Notes under the pieces: generated by a model
Seen by the model: only the letters and a program-made list of their open reading frames with translations
Database searches by the model: none
Told to the model about the DNA's origin: nothing
Made by a program: the position numbers and the translations under genes
Part shown: positions 39,868 through 49,970 of the stretch, piece after piece
Layout of the letters: each line of letters starts with the position of its first letter
Position numbering within the stretch: the first letter of the stretch is position 1
NCBI GenBank assembly: GCA_022729735.1
Contig: DZAY01000008.1
Location: 1 to 64,000 of the forward strand
Length of the DNA: 64,000 nt
Reading direction: 5' to 3'
Source: Helicobacter cetorum
GTDB taxonomy: Bacteria > Campylobacterota > Campylobacteria > Campylobacterales > DZAY01

Positions 39868-41727
39868 ATGGCAGGAACATTTTCTGGGCTAAATATAGCT
39901 TATAGTGGGCTTAGAGCTTCTCAATTAATGGTTGATACAACTGGTCATAATGTAGCAAATGCTTCAACTGATGGCTATACAAGACAAAAAGTTGTGCTTA
40001 GTAATGCTAAGGGCATAAATATTGCTGGTGGAGAGATTGGACAAGGTGTAAGGACTGATTTTATTACACGAGTTCATGATGAATTTATATTTCAGCGATA
40101 TACAAAAGCTTCTTCAGATTTAGAATATGCAAATAAATATAAAGATATTTTGAGAGAAGTAAATACATATTTTCCAGATATTGATGGTGTTGGCATGTTT
40201 GCAGATTTACAAAACTATTTTGATAGTTGGGAAAAGTTTGCTATGAATCCAGATGATGCATCTCAAAATGTTGCTTTAGCTGAATTTACAAAAACACTTA
40301 CAACAAATATCCGAGATACTCATAGTAGATTAAAAGATATACAGTTGAAATTAAATGATGAGCTAAAAGTTGCCGTTGAAGAGGTAAATAGTTTAGGTGC
40401 TCAAATTGCAAAACTAAATGGTGAAATCAAACTAAAAGAGAGTTCTAATGCTAAAGCTAATGATTTGCGAGACCAAAGAGACCAATTAGAACTTGGTTTA
40501 TCAAAGCTTTTAAATGTAGTTGTATCTAAAAGTAATTTAGGTGCAAATGCAACCGTTGATAATAAAATCGCAGATTTTAATGAAGATTATAATTTAACTG
40601 TTTCAGGTTTTACAATTGTTGCAAATGATGTTTTTCATCCATTCAAATTAAATAATAAAGAGTCTGATGAAGGTTTTTATAAAATAACTTATCAAACTCA
40701 AGATAAAAAAGAGAGCGATGTAACTGATAATATTGATGGTGGCAAAATTGGAGCAATTTTGGATTTAAGAGGCAGAGTTGTTTGTAGCTCAAAAGATGGG
40801 GGATTGGCTGATGGGACAATTCAAAACTATTTAGATAGTTTAGACTCATTTTGTGCTACATTTATTGAAGCAACAAATAATATTTATGCTCAAAGTGCAA
40901 CTAAATCGCTTGTTTCAAAACCACTTGTATTAGATAGTGGCACATTTTTAGATGCGACGGCAAGAATTTCATCGGCTAATTATAGTCAAGATGATTCTAA
41001 ATTTAATTTTAAAAATGGGACTTTTGATTTAATTGTATATGATAATAGTGGATTTGAAATAGGTAAAAAAAGTGTAACTATTGATAGTCAAACAACTATA
41101 AATGATATAGTAAGTCAGATAAACACACCAAGTGATGATAATAGTGATGGGAATAGTTTAAATGATATAGATGATATGTTTTTGGCATCTTATTCAAATG
41201 GAATTTTTCAAATTATTCCAAAAAATCCAAGCGATAACTTTAATATTGCAATGAAAGACAATGGAACAAATTTCCCTTCAACAGTTGGAATTAATAGATT
41301 TTTTGAAGGAAGTGGTGCAAGAGATATAGATTTGTTGAGAGATTTAAAAGAGTATCCAAGTAAGATTAATGCTTATTTAGTTCCAATTTTAGGAGATAAT
41401 CAAGTAGCAAATGCTATGGTGCAATTGCAATATGAACAACTTGATTTCTTATCAAAAGATGGAGTTATTACAAAAGAGACAATATCTGGATTTTATAGAG
41501 TTGTAACTTCAAAGGTAGCAACAGAAGGTGAGAGTGCAAATAGCTTATCAAATACAAGACAATCTGTATATTCATCTGTTAAAATTGAGCAAGAAGCAAT
41601 TAGCAGTGTAAATATGGATGAAGAGATGACAAATTTAATTAAATATCAAACAGGTTATCAAGCAAATGCAAAAGTTGTAAATACACTTGATAAAATGCTT
41701 GAAACTCTACTTGGATTAAAGCAATAG
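39868..41727 (+). CDS. flgK: Flagellar hook-filament junction protein FlgK
   Basis: FlgK joins hook to filament. The 619 aa protein begins MAGTFSGLNIAYSGLRASQL and has the rod/hook signature GHNVANASTDGYTRQKV, the coiled N-terminal D1 region (AVEEVNSLGAQIAKLNGEIK), and a C-terminal helix SVNMDEEMTNLIKYQTGYQA followed by the typical KVVNTLDKMLETLLGL. The frame is open 27 codons further upstream, into the flgN-like gene, but ATG 39868 has TAAGGAG 6 bp before it and gives the family N-terminus. The next gene's GTG overlaps its TAG stop. Confidence 0.95.
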   Translation: MAGTFSGLNIAYSGLRASQLMVDTTGHNVANASTDGYTRQKVVLSNAKGINIAGGEIGQGVRTDFITRVHDEFIFQRYTKASSDLEYANKYKDILREVNTYFPDIDGVGMFADLQNYFDSWEKFAMNPDDASQNVALAEFTKTLTTNIRDTHSRLKDIQLKLNDELKVAVEEVNSLGAQIAKLNGEIKLKESSNAKANDLRDQRDQLELGLSKLLNVVVSKSNLGANATVDNKIADFNEDYNLTVSGFTIVANDVFHPFKLNNKESDEGFYKITYQTQDKKESDVTDNIDGGKIGAILDLRGRVVCSSKDGGLADGTIQNYLDSLDSFCATFIEATNNIYAQSATKSLVSKPLVLDSGTFLDATARISSANYSQDDSKFNFKNGTFDLIVYDNSGFEIGKKSVTIDSQTTINDIVSQINTPSDDNSDGNSLNDIDDMFLASYSNGIFQIIPKNPSDNFNIAMKDNGTNFPSTVGINRFFEGSGARDIDLLRDLKEYPSKINAYLVPILGDNQVANAMVQLQYEQLDFLSKDGVITKETISGFYRVVTSKVATEGESANSLSNTRQSVYSSVKIEQEAISSVNMDEEMTNLIKYQTGYQANAKVVNTLDKMLETLLGLKQ

Positions 41728-42527
41728 TGGTGAAAAGAGTTCCAAAATTTAGCATAGCAATTTTGAGCTTTTTACTACTCTTTTCGCTTTTTGGCTCATT
41801 TGTTTATACAGTTTCACCTTTTGATTTAAACAAAGATGCCATTTTACTTCCACCCTCACTAACCAATCCATTAGGCACAGATATTTTAGGTAGAGATATA
41901 TTAGCAAGAGTTATAGATGGTGCTTATGTATCAATCATAATTGCAATTTTAAGTGGGCTTATTAGCTCATTAATTGGTGTAATTATTGGGATGAGTTCTG
42001 CATTTTTTAGAGGATTAGTTGATAAAACTGTGGTAGTTATTATAGATTTATTTCTCACATTTCCCACATTTTTTTTACTTTTAGCACTTGTATCATTTAT
42101 TGATGCTTCAATTTTTATACTAATATTTGTTATATCAATTACAAGTTGGATGAGTAGTGCAAGAATGATAAGAAGTGAAGCTTTTAGCATATCTCAAAAA
42201 CCATACATCAAAATACTAAAAATTGCAAATGTAAAAACTATAAAAATTCTATTTAAATATATTCTACCTCAACTATTTCCAATATTTTTAGTTGGTTTTA
42301 GCTTTGGAGTTGGTGGAGCAATTTTGGCAGAAAGCTCTCTTAGCTTTTTGGGACTTGGAATAAATCCTCCTTCAATGAGTTTGGGATTGCTTTTGAGTGA
42401 AGGCAAAGAGATTTTAGATATTGCTTGGTGGGTTAGCTTTTTCCCAGGGCTTTATATATTTCTACTTACATTTTCACTCATTAATATATCTGATTATCTT
42501 CAAAATTTAGCAAATAGCAAAGTTTAA
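41727..42527 (+). CDS. Dipeptide/oligopeptide-type ABC transporter permease (DppC-like)
   Basis: A 266 aa inner-membrane permease of the DppC/OppC type: TM1 near the N-terminus, the periplasmic motif NPLGTDILGRDILARVIDGA, five further hydrophobic helices, and the EAA loop region (ARMIRSEAFSISQKPYIKILKIANVKTI) followed by GGAILAESSLSFLGLGINPP. Peptide, nickel or other solute could be the cargo. Partner DppB, ATPase and binding-protein genes are not in the window. Start is GTG overlapping the flgK stop (TAGTG); a second GTG follows one codon later. Confidence 0.85.
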   Translation: MVKRVPKFSIAILSFLLLFSLFGSFVYTVSPFDLNKDAILLPPSLTNPLGTDILGRDILARVIDGAYVSIIIAILSGLISSLIGVIIGMSSAFFRGLVDKTVVVIIDLFLTFPTFFLLLALVSFIDASIFILIFVISITSWMSSARMIRSEAFSISQKPYIKILKIANVKTIKILFKYILPQLFPIFLVGFSFGVGGAILAESSLSFLGLGINPPSMSLGLLLSEGKEILDIAWWVSFFPGLYIFLLTFSLINISDYLQNLANSKV

Positions 42528-42548
42528 ATAGTCGTAAATTTATTTAAA
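42523..42548. terminator. Bidirectional hairpin between permease and nitrilase-family gene
   Basis: TTTAAATA / TATTTAAA form an 8-bp A/T-only stem with a 10-nt loop. Both convergent stop codons lie in its arms (42525-42527 and 42544-42546). Weak but in the same position as the other shared hairpins. Confidence 0.4.
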
Positions 42549-43263
42549 AATCAACTTTGATATATCTTCTAACTCTCTCTATCTCTTTTGGAAATAAGGG
42601 AGAGTAAATAAGTGATTTTGAATTATCTCTAATCTCTTCACCAAATGGAGAAATCACTCCACTCTCATTAGCCATATCAGAATTACTACTATTAGCAACT
42701 ATCACATAACATTGATTTATGATTGCTAATGCTTTTGTGAGAGTTTTTAGATGTTCTCTTCTCTCAACTCCCCAAAATGCTGGAACTAATATAACATCAG
42801 CACCTCTAACTTTTGTCCATAAGTGGCTAAATCTTATCTCAAAACATATTAATACAGCAACTTTTATATCTCCAATTTGAATGATTTTAAAACTATCGTA
42901 ACCTGAAGCAAAATATTTTTCTTCATTTCCTAAAGGAAAAAGTTTAAATTTATCTTGAGAATATATAATTTTACTATTTGAAATTAGTTTAAAAGAGTTA
43001 AAAAATTTATAATCTCTCTTTTCTATAAAACTAATTCCAATAATTCTGTTTGTAGAAAATTTCATAATTTGCTCTATTGCATAGATGCTAAACTCTGAAG
43101 CTAAATCCATTTTATCATAACAAAATCCACTCAAAGAGACTTCTGGAGCGAGAATTAAACTATTCTCTTTTGTCTCTTTTGTGAGTGCTAAAAATTTATC
43201 TAAATTTATTTGAAAATTTGGAGTTGTTTCAAATGTGATAGAGTATAAATTAGAAATCATCAT
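42544..43263 (-). CDS. Carbon-nitrogen hydrolase (nitrilase superfamily)
   Basis: A 239 aa enzyme with the nitrilase triad: Glu in [12 protein letters not shown], Lys in [12 protein letters not shown], and Cys in [15 protein letters not shown]. The fold cleaves C-N bonds in amides or nitriles; the RFSHLW context and short size resemble the omega-amidase/YafV-like branch, but the substrate is unknown. Start is ATG 43263 or 43260, within the last codons of nrdB, so it is probably cotranslated with nrdB. It ends at a weak hairpin shared with the permease gene. Confidence 0.8.
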   Translation of the reverse strand: MMISNLYSITFETTPNFQINLDKFLALTKETKENSLILAPEVSLSGFCYDKMDLASEFSIYAIEQIMKFSTNRIIGISFIEKRDYKFFNSFKLISNSKIIYSQDKFKLFPLGNEEKYFASGYDSFKIIQIGDIKVAVLICFEIRFSHLWTKVRGADVILVPAFWGVERREHLKTLTKALAIINQCYVIVANSSNSDMANESGVISPFGEEIRDNSKSLIYSPLFPKEIERVRRYIKVDF

Positions 43264-44275
43264 CAAAACTTAAACTCCCTTTTGAATAATTTGTTACACT
43301 TCCTTCAAAAAAGTTAGTTTTATGGTCATTAAATTTACTAAATCCATCAACCCATTTAAGTGGATGTTCTACATTATAAAGTTTTTTAAATCCAACAGCT
43401 TTCAATCTTTCATCAGCTAAATATTGAATATATTTTGTAATAATCTCATCAGTTAATCCAAGAATTTGACCTTGAGTAATATATTTTCCCCAGCTACTTT
43501 CAATCTCAACGGCTTTTCTAAACATTTCAATAACTTCATCAATTAAATCTTGTGTAAATAAATCTGCTCTATCTCTTTTAATTGAATTTATTGAGTTTTG
43601 AAACAAAAGTAAATGTGTAACTTCATCTCTTTGAATAAATCTAATCATTTGTGCAGAACCAAGCATTTTACCACTTCTTGCTAATGTGTAAATATATGTA
43701 AATCCACTATAAAAATATATTCCTTCTAAAATTTGATTTGCAAAAAATGCTTTTAACATATTTGCATCTGTTGGATTTTTAGCCAAATTTTCATAAACTT
43801 GAGCAATATAATCATTTTTGCTCTTCAATTCCATATCTCTTCGCCACATATCATAAATTTCATCTGAATTAGCAGAAATACTATCAACCATTACTGCATA
43901 ACTTTGAGAATGTAGAGCTTCTTCAAAAGCTTGTCGCACAAGCACTAAATTCAACTCTGGTGCAGTTATGAAAGGATTGATATTATCAATTAAATTGTTT
44001 GTTTGAAGACTATCCATAAAGATTAGTTGTGCAAGAACCTTGTCGTATGCAACTTTTTCAGCATCACTTAATAGCTTATAATCTTTTGCATCTTGAGTCA
44101 TATCAACCTCTTTTGGAAACCAAGTATTGTTTAGCATCTTCTCCCAAAGATTATATGCCCACTGATATTTGATTTTATTTAATTCAAATATGCTTGTTGG
44201 ATTTCCACCAAAAATTTGTCTATTAGAAACACTCTCAAGTGAGTCTGGATTATATATCTTTTTTCGCTTTATCAT
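43250..44275 (-). CDS. nrdB: Class Ia ribonucleotide reductase beta subunit
   Basis: NrdB carries the di-iron tyrosyl-radical cofactor that drives dNTP formation by NrdA. The 341 aa protein has the expected ligands: Asp88 in FMDSLQ, Glu119 and His122 in EEALHSQSY, and radical Tyr126 at the usual four residues after His122. The later ligands lie in [14 protein letters not shown] and [10 protein letters not shown]. The radical tyrosine argues for oxygen-dependent class Ia. nrdA is not in the window. The ATG is preceded by AAGGAT. It overlaps the nitrilase-family gene by 14 bp. Confidence 0.95.
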   Translation of the reverse strand: MIKRKKIYNPDSLESVSNRQIFGGNPTSIFELNKIKYQWAYNLWEKMLNNTWFPKEVDMTQDAKDYKLLSDAEKVAYDKVLAQLIFMDSLQTNNLIDNINPFITAPELNLVLVRQAFEEALHSQSYAVMVDSISANSDEIYDMWRRDMELKSKNDYIAQVYENLAKNPTDANMLKAFFANQILEGIYFYSGFTYIYTLARSGKMLGSAQMIRFIQRDEVTHLLLFQNSINSIKRDRADLFTQDLIDEVIEMFRKAVEIESSWGKYITQGQILGLTDEIITKYIQYLADERLKAVGFKKLYNVEHPLKWVDGFSKFNDHKTNFFEGSVTNYSKGSLSFDDDF

Positions 44276-44304
44276 CTTTATATCCTTTCTAAAAAAAGGC
44301 GAGA

Positions 44305-44310
44305 ATTATA
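44305..44310 (-). promoter_or_regulatory. nrdB promoter, -10 element
   Basis: Read leftward the sequence is TGTATAAT, with TG joined to the -10 hexamer, 30 bp before the nrdB ATG. The upstream stretch is T-rich on this strand, fitting vegetative promoters of the group. No GC-rich regulatory box (for example a clear NrdR box) is seen nearby. Confidence 0.5.
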
Positions 44311-44329
44311 CAGAAAAAAGAATTAATAA

Positions 44330-44419
44330 AAATTGACTTTTAGCTTTATGCTCTACTTTGTGCAATTTGTTAAAATAAGAATTTTAGCTTTTTTTTGAGT
44401 GTTTTAATTAAGTCAATTT
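44330..44419. repeat. Inverted repeat in the nrdB/ccsBA divergent region
   Basis: AAATTGACTT (44330-44339) and its exact reverse complement AAGTCAATTT (44410-44419) lie 70 bp apart, one near each of the two divergent promoters (nrdB -10 at 44305; a TAAAAT at 44423-44428 before ccsBA). They could be paired operator half-sites; chance is not excluded in such A/T-rich DNA. Confidence 0.3.
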
Positions 44420-44457
44420 AGGTAAAATAAGCCAAAACTATTTCTTAAAGGTCTTTA

Positions 44458-47400
44458 ATGGATAAACTGTTTAAAACTCTCTTTTCGATGAAATTCACAG
44501 GTGCAGGTCTTCTGTTTTTTGCTTTTGTAATTGGTGTTGCTACATTTATTGAAAATGATTTTGGCTCAATAACTGCTAAAGCTTATATCTATCATGCTAC
44601 ATGGTTTAATATTTTACTTTTTGTTTTATGTATAAATTTAATAGGTGTTATATTTAAATATCAACTTTATAGAAAAGAAAAATTTCCTATTTTTATGTTT
44701 CATGTTGCATTTTTAGTTATTGCAATAGGTGCATTTGTAACAAGATTTTTAGGATATGAAGGTGTTATACATTTAAGAGAAGGTGAAAGTAGTAGTGTTA
44801 TGGCTTCAGAGTGGAGCTATTTTACAATCAAAAATGGTGATAGAGTTTTGTATGAACAAAAAATGCTCTTTTCTCCACTTACAAAAAGTAATTTCAGTGG
44901 AGATTTCAAAATTGGTGAGCGAGAGTTTAGTTTTGAAATTTTAGAGTATATTCCAAATGCTATTGAGAGTTTGGCAGAAAGTAGTAAAAATGGAAAAGAA
45001 ATTATCTCTTTTATGGCTTTAAATAGAGAAAATAGAGAGAGTTTTAATTTATATAGAGATGAAAATAGAAGTGTTGGAGATACTGTTTTTGGATTTAATC
45101 AAACTGGTGATATATCAATTCATAGAGGTGAGAGTGGATTGGTATTTGACTCTAAATTTCCACTACATAAATTAAGTATGGATACACAAGAGATTACGGA
45201 GTTAAATACTACAACAAATATTCCATTAAAGAGTAGAGAGCTATATTTCAATAAAGAAAATGGTATATCTTTTACAATGACAGATTACAAGGCTAATGGA
45301 GAAGTAAAATTAATTCCATCAAGTTTAAAAGCTGGAGTTGGAGTTGATGCAATTAGAATTAAAGTCAAAGGAGACGAAGAGAGAGAGTTCCCAATTTTCT
45401 TTGAAAATGGCACAATTGGAGAAGAGCATAATATAAATATTGATGGAGAAGAGCTTAAAATTAGTTTTGGCTCAAAAATAATAGAGCTACCTTTTAGTAT
45501 AAAATTGGTTGATTTTCAGTTAGAAAGATATGCTGGTTCTAAATCACCTTCAAGTTATGCAAGTGAAGTTTTAGTTATTGATGGAAATATTAATTTTAAT
45601 TATAGAATTTATATGAACCATATTTTGGATTATAAAGGTTTTAGATTTTATCAAGCATCTTATGATATGGATGAAGGTGGAACAGTATTATCTGTAAATG
45701 GAGATTTTATGGGAACTTTAATTACTTATATTGGATATGGACTTTTGACACTTGGAATGCTTCTTTCATTAATTCATCCAAACTCAAGATTTAGAAAACT
45801 ATCATCAAAACTGACTCAATTAAATGCAATTAAATTAGTAGCAATTTTTATGTTAGTATCTATGAGTATGAAAAATTTATATGCTAATGAGCTTGAAACT
45901 ATCCAAAAAACTATAAATTCGATTGATAAAGAGTTTGCATATAGTTTTGGTGAAATACTATTTTTACAACGAGATGGACGAATAAAACCTATTAGTGCAT
46001 TGGCATATCAGATATTAAATAAAGTTTCAAGAGAAGAGTCTCTATTTGGACTTACACCAGAGCAAGTAGTTGTTGGAATGTTAGCAAAATCTCAAGATTG
46101 GCAAAAAGTGCGAATGATAAAAATATCTCATCCAGAGTTAAACGAGATTTTAGGAGTTCCAAAAGGTATTAAATTTGCATCATTTAGCGATTTTTTTACA
46201 ATTACAAATGAGTATAAGTTAAAAGATTATTTGCAAGATGCTCACTCCAAAAAAGCATCAATGCAAAATGTGTTTGATAAAGAGGTTATAAAAGTTGATG
46301 AGAGATTAAATATTTGTTATATGGTTTATACAGGAGAAATATTCAAAATTTATCCAAAACCACACGATAGTGAAAATAGTTGGTTTGCACCAATTGATGC
46401 AATCAGCAGTTTTGAAAAAAAAGATAGTGATGCTCTAAAAACTATGACATCATCACTATTTGAAGGAATTGATAAAGCTATTGTTGATGGTGATTGGAGT
46501 AGTGCAAAAGAAGCAATAGAAAATATTAAAAAATATCAATACTTTTATGGAGCTTCAATTATTCCATCACAAACAAAAATAGATTTAGAAATTTTATATA
46601 ATCATGCAAATATATTTGAAGTAATTTTAAAGCCATATTTATTAATTGGTTTTTTAATAGTAATTTTATATTTTATAACACTATTTAAAACATCTGTCAT
46701 GATAGAGAGATTTTTTATAATACTAAAATTTGCAATTACACTGTTATTTATTGCAGAAACTGTTGGACTTGGAGTGAGATGGTATATTTCAGGACATGCT
46801 CCTTGGAGTGATGCTTATGAATCTTTAATATATATATCTTGGGCAACTCTTTTAGCAGGATTACTATTTGCTAAAAAATCAATCATTACTCTTGGTGCAA
46901 CTTCAGTAATTACGGGGCTTATACTTTTTGTTGCTCATCTTAGTTGGATGGACCCACAAATTACAAATATTGTTCCCGTCTTAAAATCATATTGGTTAGT
47001 AATTCATGTTTCAGTAATAACGGCAAGTTATGGATTTTTTGCTCTTGGTGCATTTTTGGCTCTCATTGCTCTATTTATGTTTGCAATCAGAAGTGAAAAA
47101 AGTTCAAACAATATAGATTTAGCGATAAAAAAACTTTCAATTATTAATGAAATGTCATTAATTGTCGGACTTGTTCTACTTACAATTGGAAACTTTTTGG
47201 GTGGTGTTTGGGCTAATGAGAGTTGGGGAAGATATTGGGGTTGGGATGCTAAAGAGACTTGGGCTTTAGTTACAATTTTGGTTTATGCTTTTGTAATTCA
47301 TATGAGATTTATTCCACAAATATCATCAATATTTGCATTTAATGTAGCATCACTTATTTCAATTTCATCAGTCATTATGACCTATTTTGGAGTTAATTTT

Positions 47401-47532
47401 TATTTAAGTGGGCTTCACTCTTATGCTCAAGGCGACCCAATTCCTGTGCCAAATTTTGTATATTATTCAATAATTTTTGTAACAATTTTAATTGCCATTG
47501 CAAGTAGAAATAGAAAAAAAGTGAGGGCTTAA
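44458..47532 (+). CDS. ccsBA: Fused cytochrome c biogenesis protein CcsBA (ResB-ResC)
   Basis: A 1024 aa inner-membrane protein in which the CcsB/ResB part (about 1-450, starting with the TM segment GAGLLFFAFVIGVATFIE) is fused to the CcsA/ResC part. System II uses it to move haem to the periplasm and attach it to CXXCH apocytochromes. The tryptophan-rich haem-handling WWD domain is clear near the C-terminus (ANESWGRYWGWDAKETWAL), with conserved His in GLGVRWYISGHAPWSDAYE. Such fusions are typical of Campylobacterota. Stand-alone gene with a probable promoter at 44423; the exonuclease gene begins 1 bp after it. Confidence 0.94.
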   Translation: MDKLFKTLFSMKFTGAGLLFFAFVIGVATFIENDFGSITAKAYIYHATWFNILLFVLCINLIGVIFKYQLYRKEKFPIFMFHVAFLVIAIGAFVTRFLGYEGVIHLREGESSSVMASEWSYFTIKNGDRVLYEQKMLFSPLTKSNFSGDFKIGEREFSFEILEYIPNAIESLAESSKNGKEIISFMALNRENRESFNLYRDENRSVGDTVFGFNQTGDISIHRGESGLVFDSKFPLHKLSMDTQEITELNTTTNIPLKSRELYFNKENGISFTMTDYKANGEVKLIPSSLKAGVGVDAIRIKVKGDEEREFPIFFENGTIGEEHNINIDGEELKISFGSKIIELPFSIKLVDFQLERYAGSKSPSSYASEVLVIDGNINFNYRIYMNHILDYKGFRFYQASYDMDEGGTVLSVNGDFMGTLITYIGYGLLTLGMLLSLIHPNSRFRKLSSKLTQLNAIKLVAIFMLVSMSMKNLYANELETIQKTINSIDKEFAYSFGEILFLQRDGRIKPISALAYQILNKVSREESLFGLTPEQVVVGMLAKSQDWQKVRMIKISHPELNEILGVPKGIKFASFSDFFTITNEYKLKDYLQDAHSKKASMQNVFDKEVIKVDERLNICYMVYTGEIFKIYPKPHDSENSWFAPIDAISSFEKKDSDALKTMTSSLFEGIDKAIVDGDWSSAKEAIENIKKYQYFYGASIIPSQTKIDLEILYNHANIFEVILKPYLLIGFLIVILYFITLFKTSVMIERFFIILKFAITLLFIAETVGLGVRWYISGHAPWSDAYESLIYISWATLLAGLLFAKKSIITLGATSVITGLILFVAHLSWMDPQITNIVPVLKSYWLVIHVSVITASYGFFALGAFLALIALFMFAIRSEKSSNNIDLAIKKLSIINEMSLIVGLVLLTIGNFLGGVWANESWGRYWGWDAKETWALVTILVYAFVIHMRFIPQISSIFAFNVASLISISSVIMTYFGVNFYLSGLHSYAQGDPIPVPNFVYYSIIFVTILIAIASRNRKKVRA

Positions 47533-47533
47533 T

Positions 47534-48340
47534 ATGTTGTGTATTTTTGATTGTGAAACTATACTTGATACAGAGTTAATTAGAGAAAGTTTTGGAATTA
47601 GTGGAGATGATATATCTGTATCAAAAGAAGCGATGAGAATTTATAAAGAGAAAAACAACACAGATTTTTTGCCTGTTGTTTATCACAAAGTTGTAGCAAT
47701 ATCGGCAGTTGTAGCTGATAATTATGGGAAGTTTAAAGCTGTTGGAAATTTTCCAAAAAATATAGAAAATCCAAGTGAAAAAGATTTAATTGACTCTTTT
47801 TTAACATATATTGATACTCAAAACCCACGATTAATTAGCTTTAATGGTAGAGGCTTTGATTTACCAATGCTATTTGTTAGAGCTATGAGATATAACTTAT
47901 CTTGTCGCTCATTTTTTGAAACTGAAAATCAATCACTTAAAAAAAGCAAATGGGATAACTATCGTGTAAGATATAGCGAAAAGTTTCATTTGGACTTATT
48001 TGATGTCATTAATAATTATGGAGCTTTGCGAGGTTTAAATTTGGATATTTTATGTAAAGCATCAAATATTCCAGGTAAATTTGATGTAAGTGGTGATAAT
48101 GTTTTGGAGTTATATTATCAAAATAGATTAGATAAGATTAGAGAATATTGTGAAAGTGATGTTTTAAATACATATTGGCTTTATTTAAAATATGAGTTAT
48201 TAAATGGAAATTTAGAAGTAGCTGATTATGGAACTATTTTGGAAGATTTTAGAGAAAGATTACCAAAAGATAAATCATATTCAAACAAATTTATCGATTA
48301 TATAGATAGTGAATTAGATAGATTAATGATTGGTGAATGA
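47534..48340 (+). CDS. Predicted 3'-5' exonuclease (PolB exonuclease-like)
   Basis: A 268 aa protein of the family described as 3'-5' exonucleases related to DNA polymerase B proofreading. The DEDD motifs are visible: FDCETILD at residues 5-12, SFNGRGFDLPML (Exo II), and the C-terminal REYCESDVLNTYWLYL (Exo III, with Y and D). LHLDLFDVINNYG also matches. Role in repair or RNA processing unknown. It follows ccsBA with 1 bp between them, so the two are cotranscribed without evident functional link. Confidence 0.82.
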   Translation: MLCIFDCETILDTELIRESFGISGDDISVSKEAMRIYKEKNNTDFLPVVYHKVVAISAVVADNYGKFKAVGNFPKNIENPSEKDLIDSFLTYIDTQNPRLISFNGRGFDLPMLFVRAMRYNLSCRSFFETENQSLKKSKWDNYRVRYSEKFHLDLFDVINNYGALRGLNLDILCKASNIPGKFDVSGDNVLELYYQNRLDKIREYCESDVLNTYWLYLKYELLNGNLEVADYGTILEDFRERLPKDKSYSNKFIDYIDSELDRLMIGE

Positions 48341-48361
48341 AAATCAAATAAGGATTAAATT

Positions 48362-48568
48362 ATGCAACCTCTTATTTTAGAAGCAGATGAAACTGTTTTT
48401 GAACATATAAAATCTTTTTTATCACTTATTCCTAAAAATAAGTTAAAAATAATAGACCCATTTGAAATAGGTTCTATTGATGAAATAGAAAAACAAGAAA
48501 TATTAGAAATATTAAAAAATAGTGATACAAAAGAGATAGTTGAAAGTTCAAGAAGAAGTTTTAAATAG
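48362..48568 (+). CDS. Small acidic protein, antitoxin-like
   Basis: A 68 aa protein with a short strand (LILEADETVFEHIKSFLSLI), then a Pro/Asp turn, and a C-terminal helix with basic end (EIVESSRRSFK). The layout resembles small orphan antitoxin-type proteins that I have seen in related genomes, but no toxin gene lies beside it, and the similarity is impression only. AAGGA lies 6 bp before its ATG. It ends in a strong hairpin shared with glmU. Confidence 0.5.
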   Translation: MQPLILEADETVFEHIKSFLSLIPKNKLKIIDPFEIGSIDEIEKQEILEILKNSDTKEIVESSRRSFK

Positions 48569-48588
48569 AGCTTTCCAGCTCTATTTAA
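48561..48588. terminator. Bidirectional terminator between the 68 aa gene and glmU
   Basis: TTAAATAGAGC / GCTCTATTTAA make a perfect 11-bp stem around a 6-nt loop, with the 68 aa stop codon in the left arm. The glmU stop lies 4 bp beyond on the opposite strand. Confidence 0.7.
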
Positions 48589-48591
48589 AAA

Positions 48592-49881
48592 CTATTTATT
48601 AAAAAATTTATAAAAAAATCCAGAGATATTTGTTTGAGTAACTCTACTAATTGCTAAATCTCCACTTTTAATATCTTTTGTAACAGTTGTTCCAGCTCCA
48701 ACAATAACATTATCTTCAATTACACACGGAGCAACTATTTGTGTATCACTTCCAATAAAAACATTTTTGCCTATTTTTGTCTGATATTTATTTTTTCCAT
48801 CATAATTACAAGTGATTGTTCCAGCTCCAATATTTGTTCCTTCATCAATATCACTATCACCTAAATATGATAAATGTCCTGCTTTTACACCATTTAAATT
48901 AGATTTTTTAATTTCTACAAAGTTTCCAATATGTGAATTTTTAATTACACTATTTGGTCTAACTCGAGCTACTGGACCAATATCACTATCAATAATTACA
49001 GAATCTTCTATTATTGAGTTAGTTTTGATATGTGAATTTACAATTTCACTTTTACCCATAATCGAAACTCCATTTTCTATAATGCAATCACCCTTTATAG
49101 ATACTTCAGCTTCAATATATATTGTATTTGGCAGTCTCATAGTTATTCCATTTTTCATAAAATTTTCTTTTATTCGATTTTGCATAATTTCTTCAGCTTT
49201 TGCTAAATCAAGCTTTGAATTTACACCTTTGAAATTTTCTTCTTTGACAAATATAGGTTTTATAATCTTGCCATCTCTTTTTGCCATTTCAATTATATCT
49301 GTCAAATAGTACTCTTTTTGAGCATTTGCATTTGTTAGTTTTGGCAAATACTCTCTTAAAATTTCACTCTTAAATAGATAAACACCAGCATTTACATATC
49401 TAATTTTTTTAATATCATCAGTTGCATCTTTTTCTTCAACTATTTTTAATACTTCTCCATTTTCAATTATAACTCTACCATATCCAGATGGATTTTCTAA
49501 CTCTATAACACTCATAATAATAGAAGCATCAATATCTAAAAATCCACTTAATTCAGAAGCTTCAATCAAAGGCATATCACCATTTAAAACCATAATTTTA
49601 TCACTATCTAAGCTAACACCCATCATTGCACCACCAGTTCCAGGATAGTTAGTATGGTCTTGAAGAATAATATTTATATCATCAAAATAGTTTTTTAGTC
49701 GATTTTGTATCAATTCGTGTTTATAAAATAGTATAATATCAATATTTGATGTTAGTTTTTTGGCCTGTTTAGTTACAAGATATATCATCTCTTTGCCAGA
49801 TATTTTGTGTAAAACCTTTGGAATTTCAGATTTCATTCTTGTTCCACTGCCAGCAGCTAAAATAACAATTTTAAATGACAT
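48592..49881 (-). CDS. glmU: Bifunctional UDP-GlcNAc pyrophosphorylase / glucosamine-1-P acetyltransferase
   Basis: GlmU makes UDP-N-acetylglucosamine for peptidoglycan and LPS in two steps. The 429 aa protein has the N-terminal uridylyltransferase ([20 protein letters not shown]; Asp-containing [11 protein letters not shown]) and a C-terminal left-handed beta helix of hexapeptide repeats ending in the acetyltransferase site ([20 protein letters not shown], then [17 protein letters not shown]). Slightly short, as in other Campylobacterota. It is divergent from motA and convergent with the 68 aa gene. Confidence 0.96.
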   Translation of the reverse strand: MSFKIVILAAGSGTRMKSEIPKVLHKISGKEMIYLVTKQAKKLTSNIDIILFYKHELIQNRLKNYFDDINIILQDHTNYPGTGGAMMGVSLDSDKIMVLNGDMPLIEASELSGFLDIDASIIMSVIELENPSGYGRVIIENGEVLKIVEEKDATDDIKKIRYVNAGVYLFKSEILREYLPKLTNANAQKEYYLTDIIEMAKRDGKIIKPIFVKEENFKGVNSKLDLAKAEEIMQNRIKENFMKNGITMRLPNTIYIEAEVSIKGDCIIENGVSIMGKSEIVNSHIKTNSIIEDSVIIDSDIGPVARVRPNSVIKNSHIGNFVEIKKSNLNGVKAGHLSYLGDSDIDEGTNIGAGTITCNYDGKNKYQTKIGKNVFIGSDTQIVAPCVIEDNVIVGAGTTVTKDIKSGDLAISRVTQTNISGFFYKFFNK

Positions 49882-49970
49882 AAATTATTCCCCTTTAATA
49901 ATTTTTATGAGATTTTAACACAAAAATCATTAAAATTATTGCTCTTAAAATAGCTATTTAAGGAAGTATC

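Noticed and set aside
48812-49309. 165-codon plus-strand ORF inside glmU
   Set aside because: Exact antisense of the hexapeptide-repeat region; repeats in glmU explain its length.
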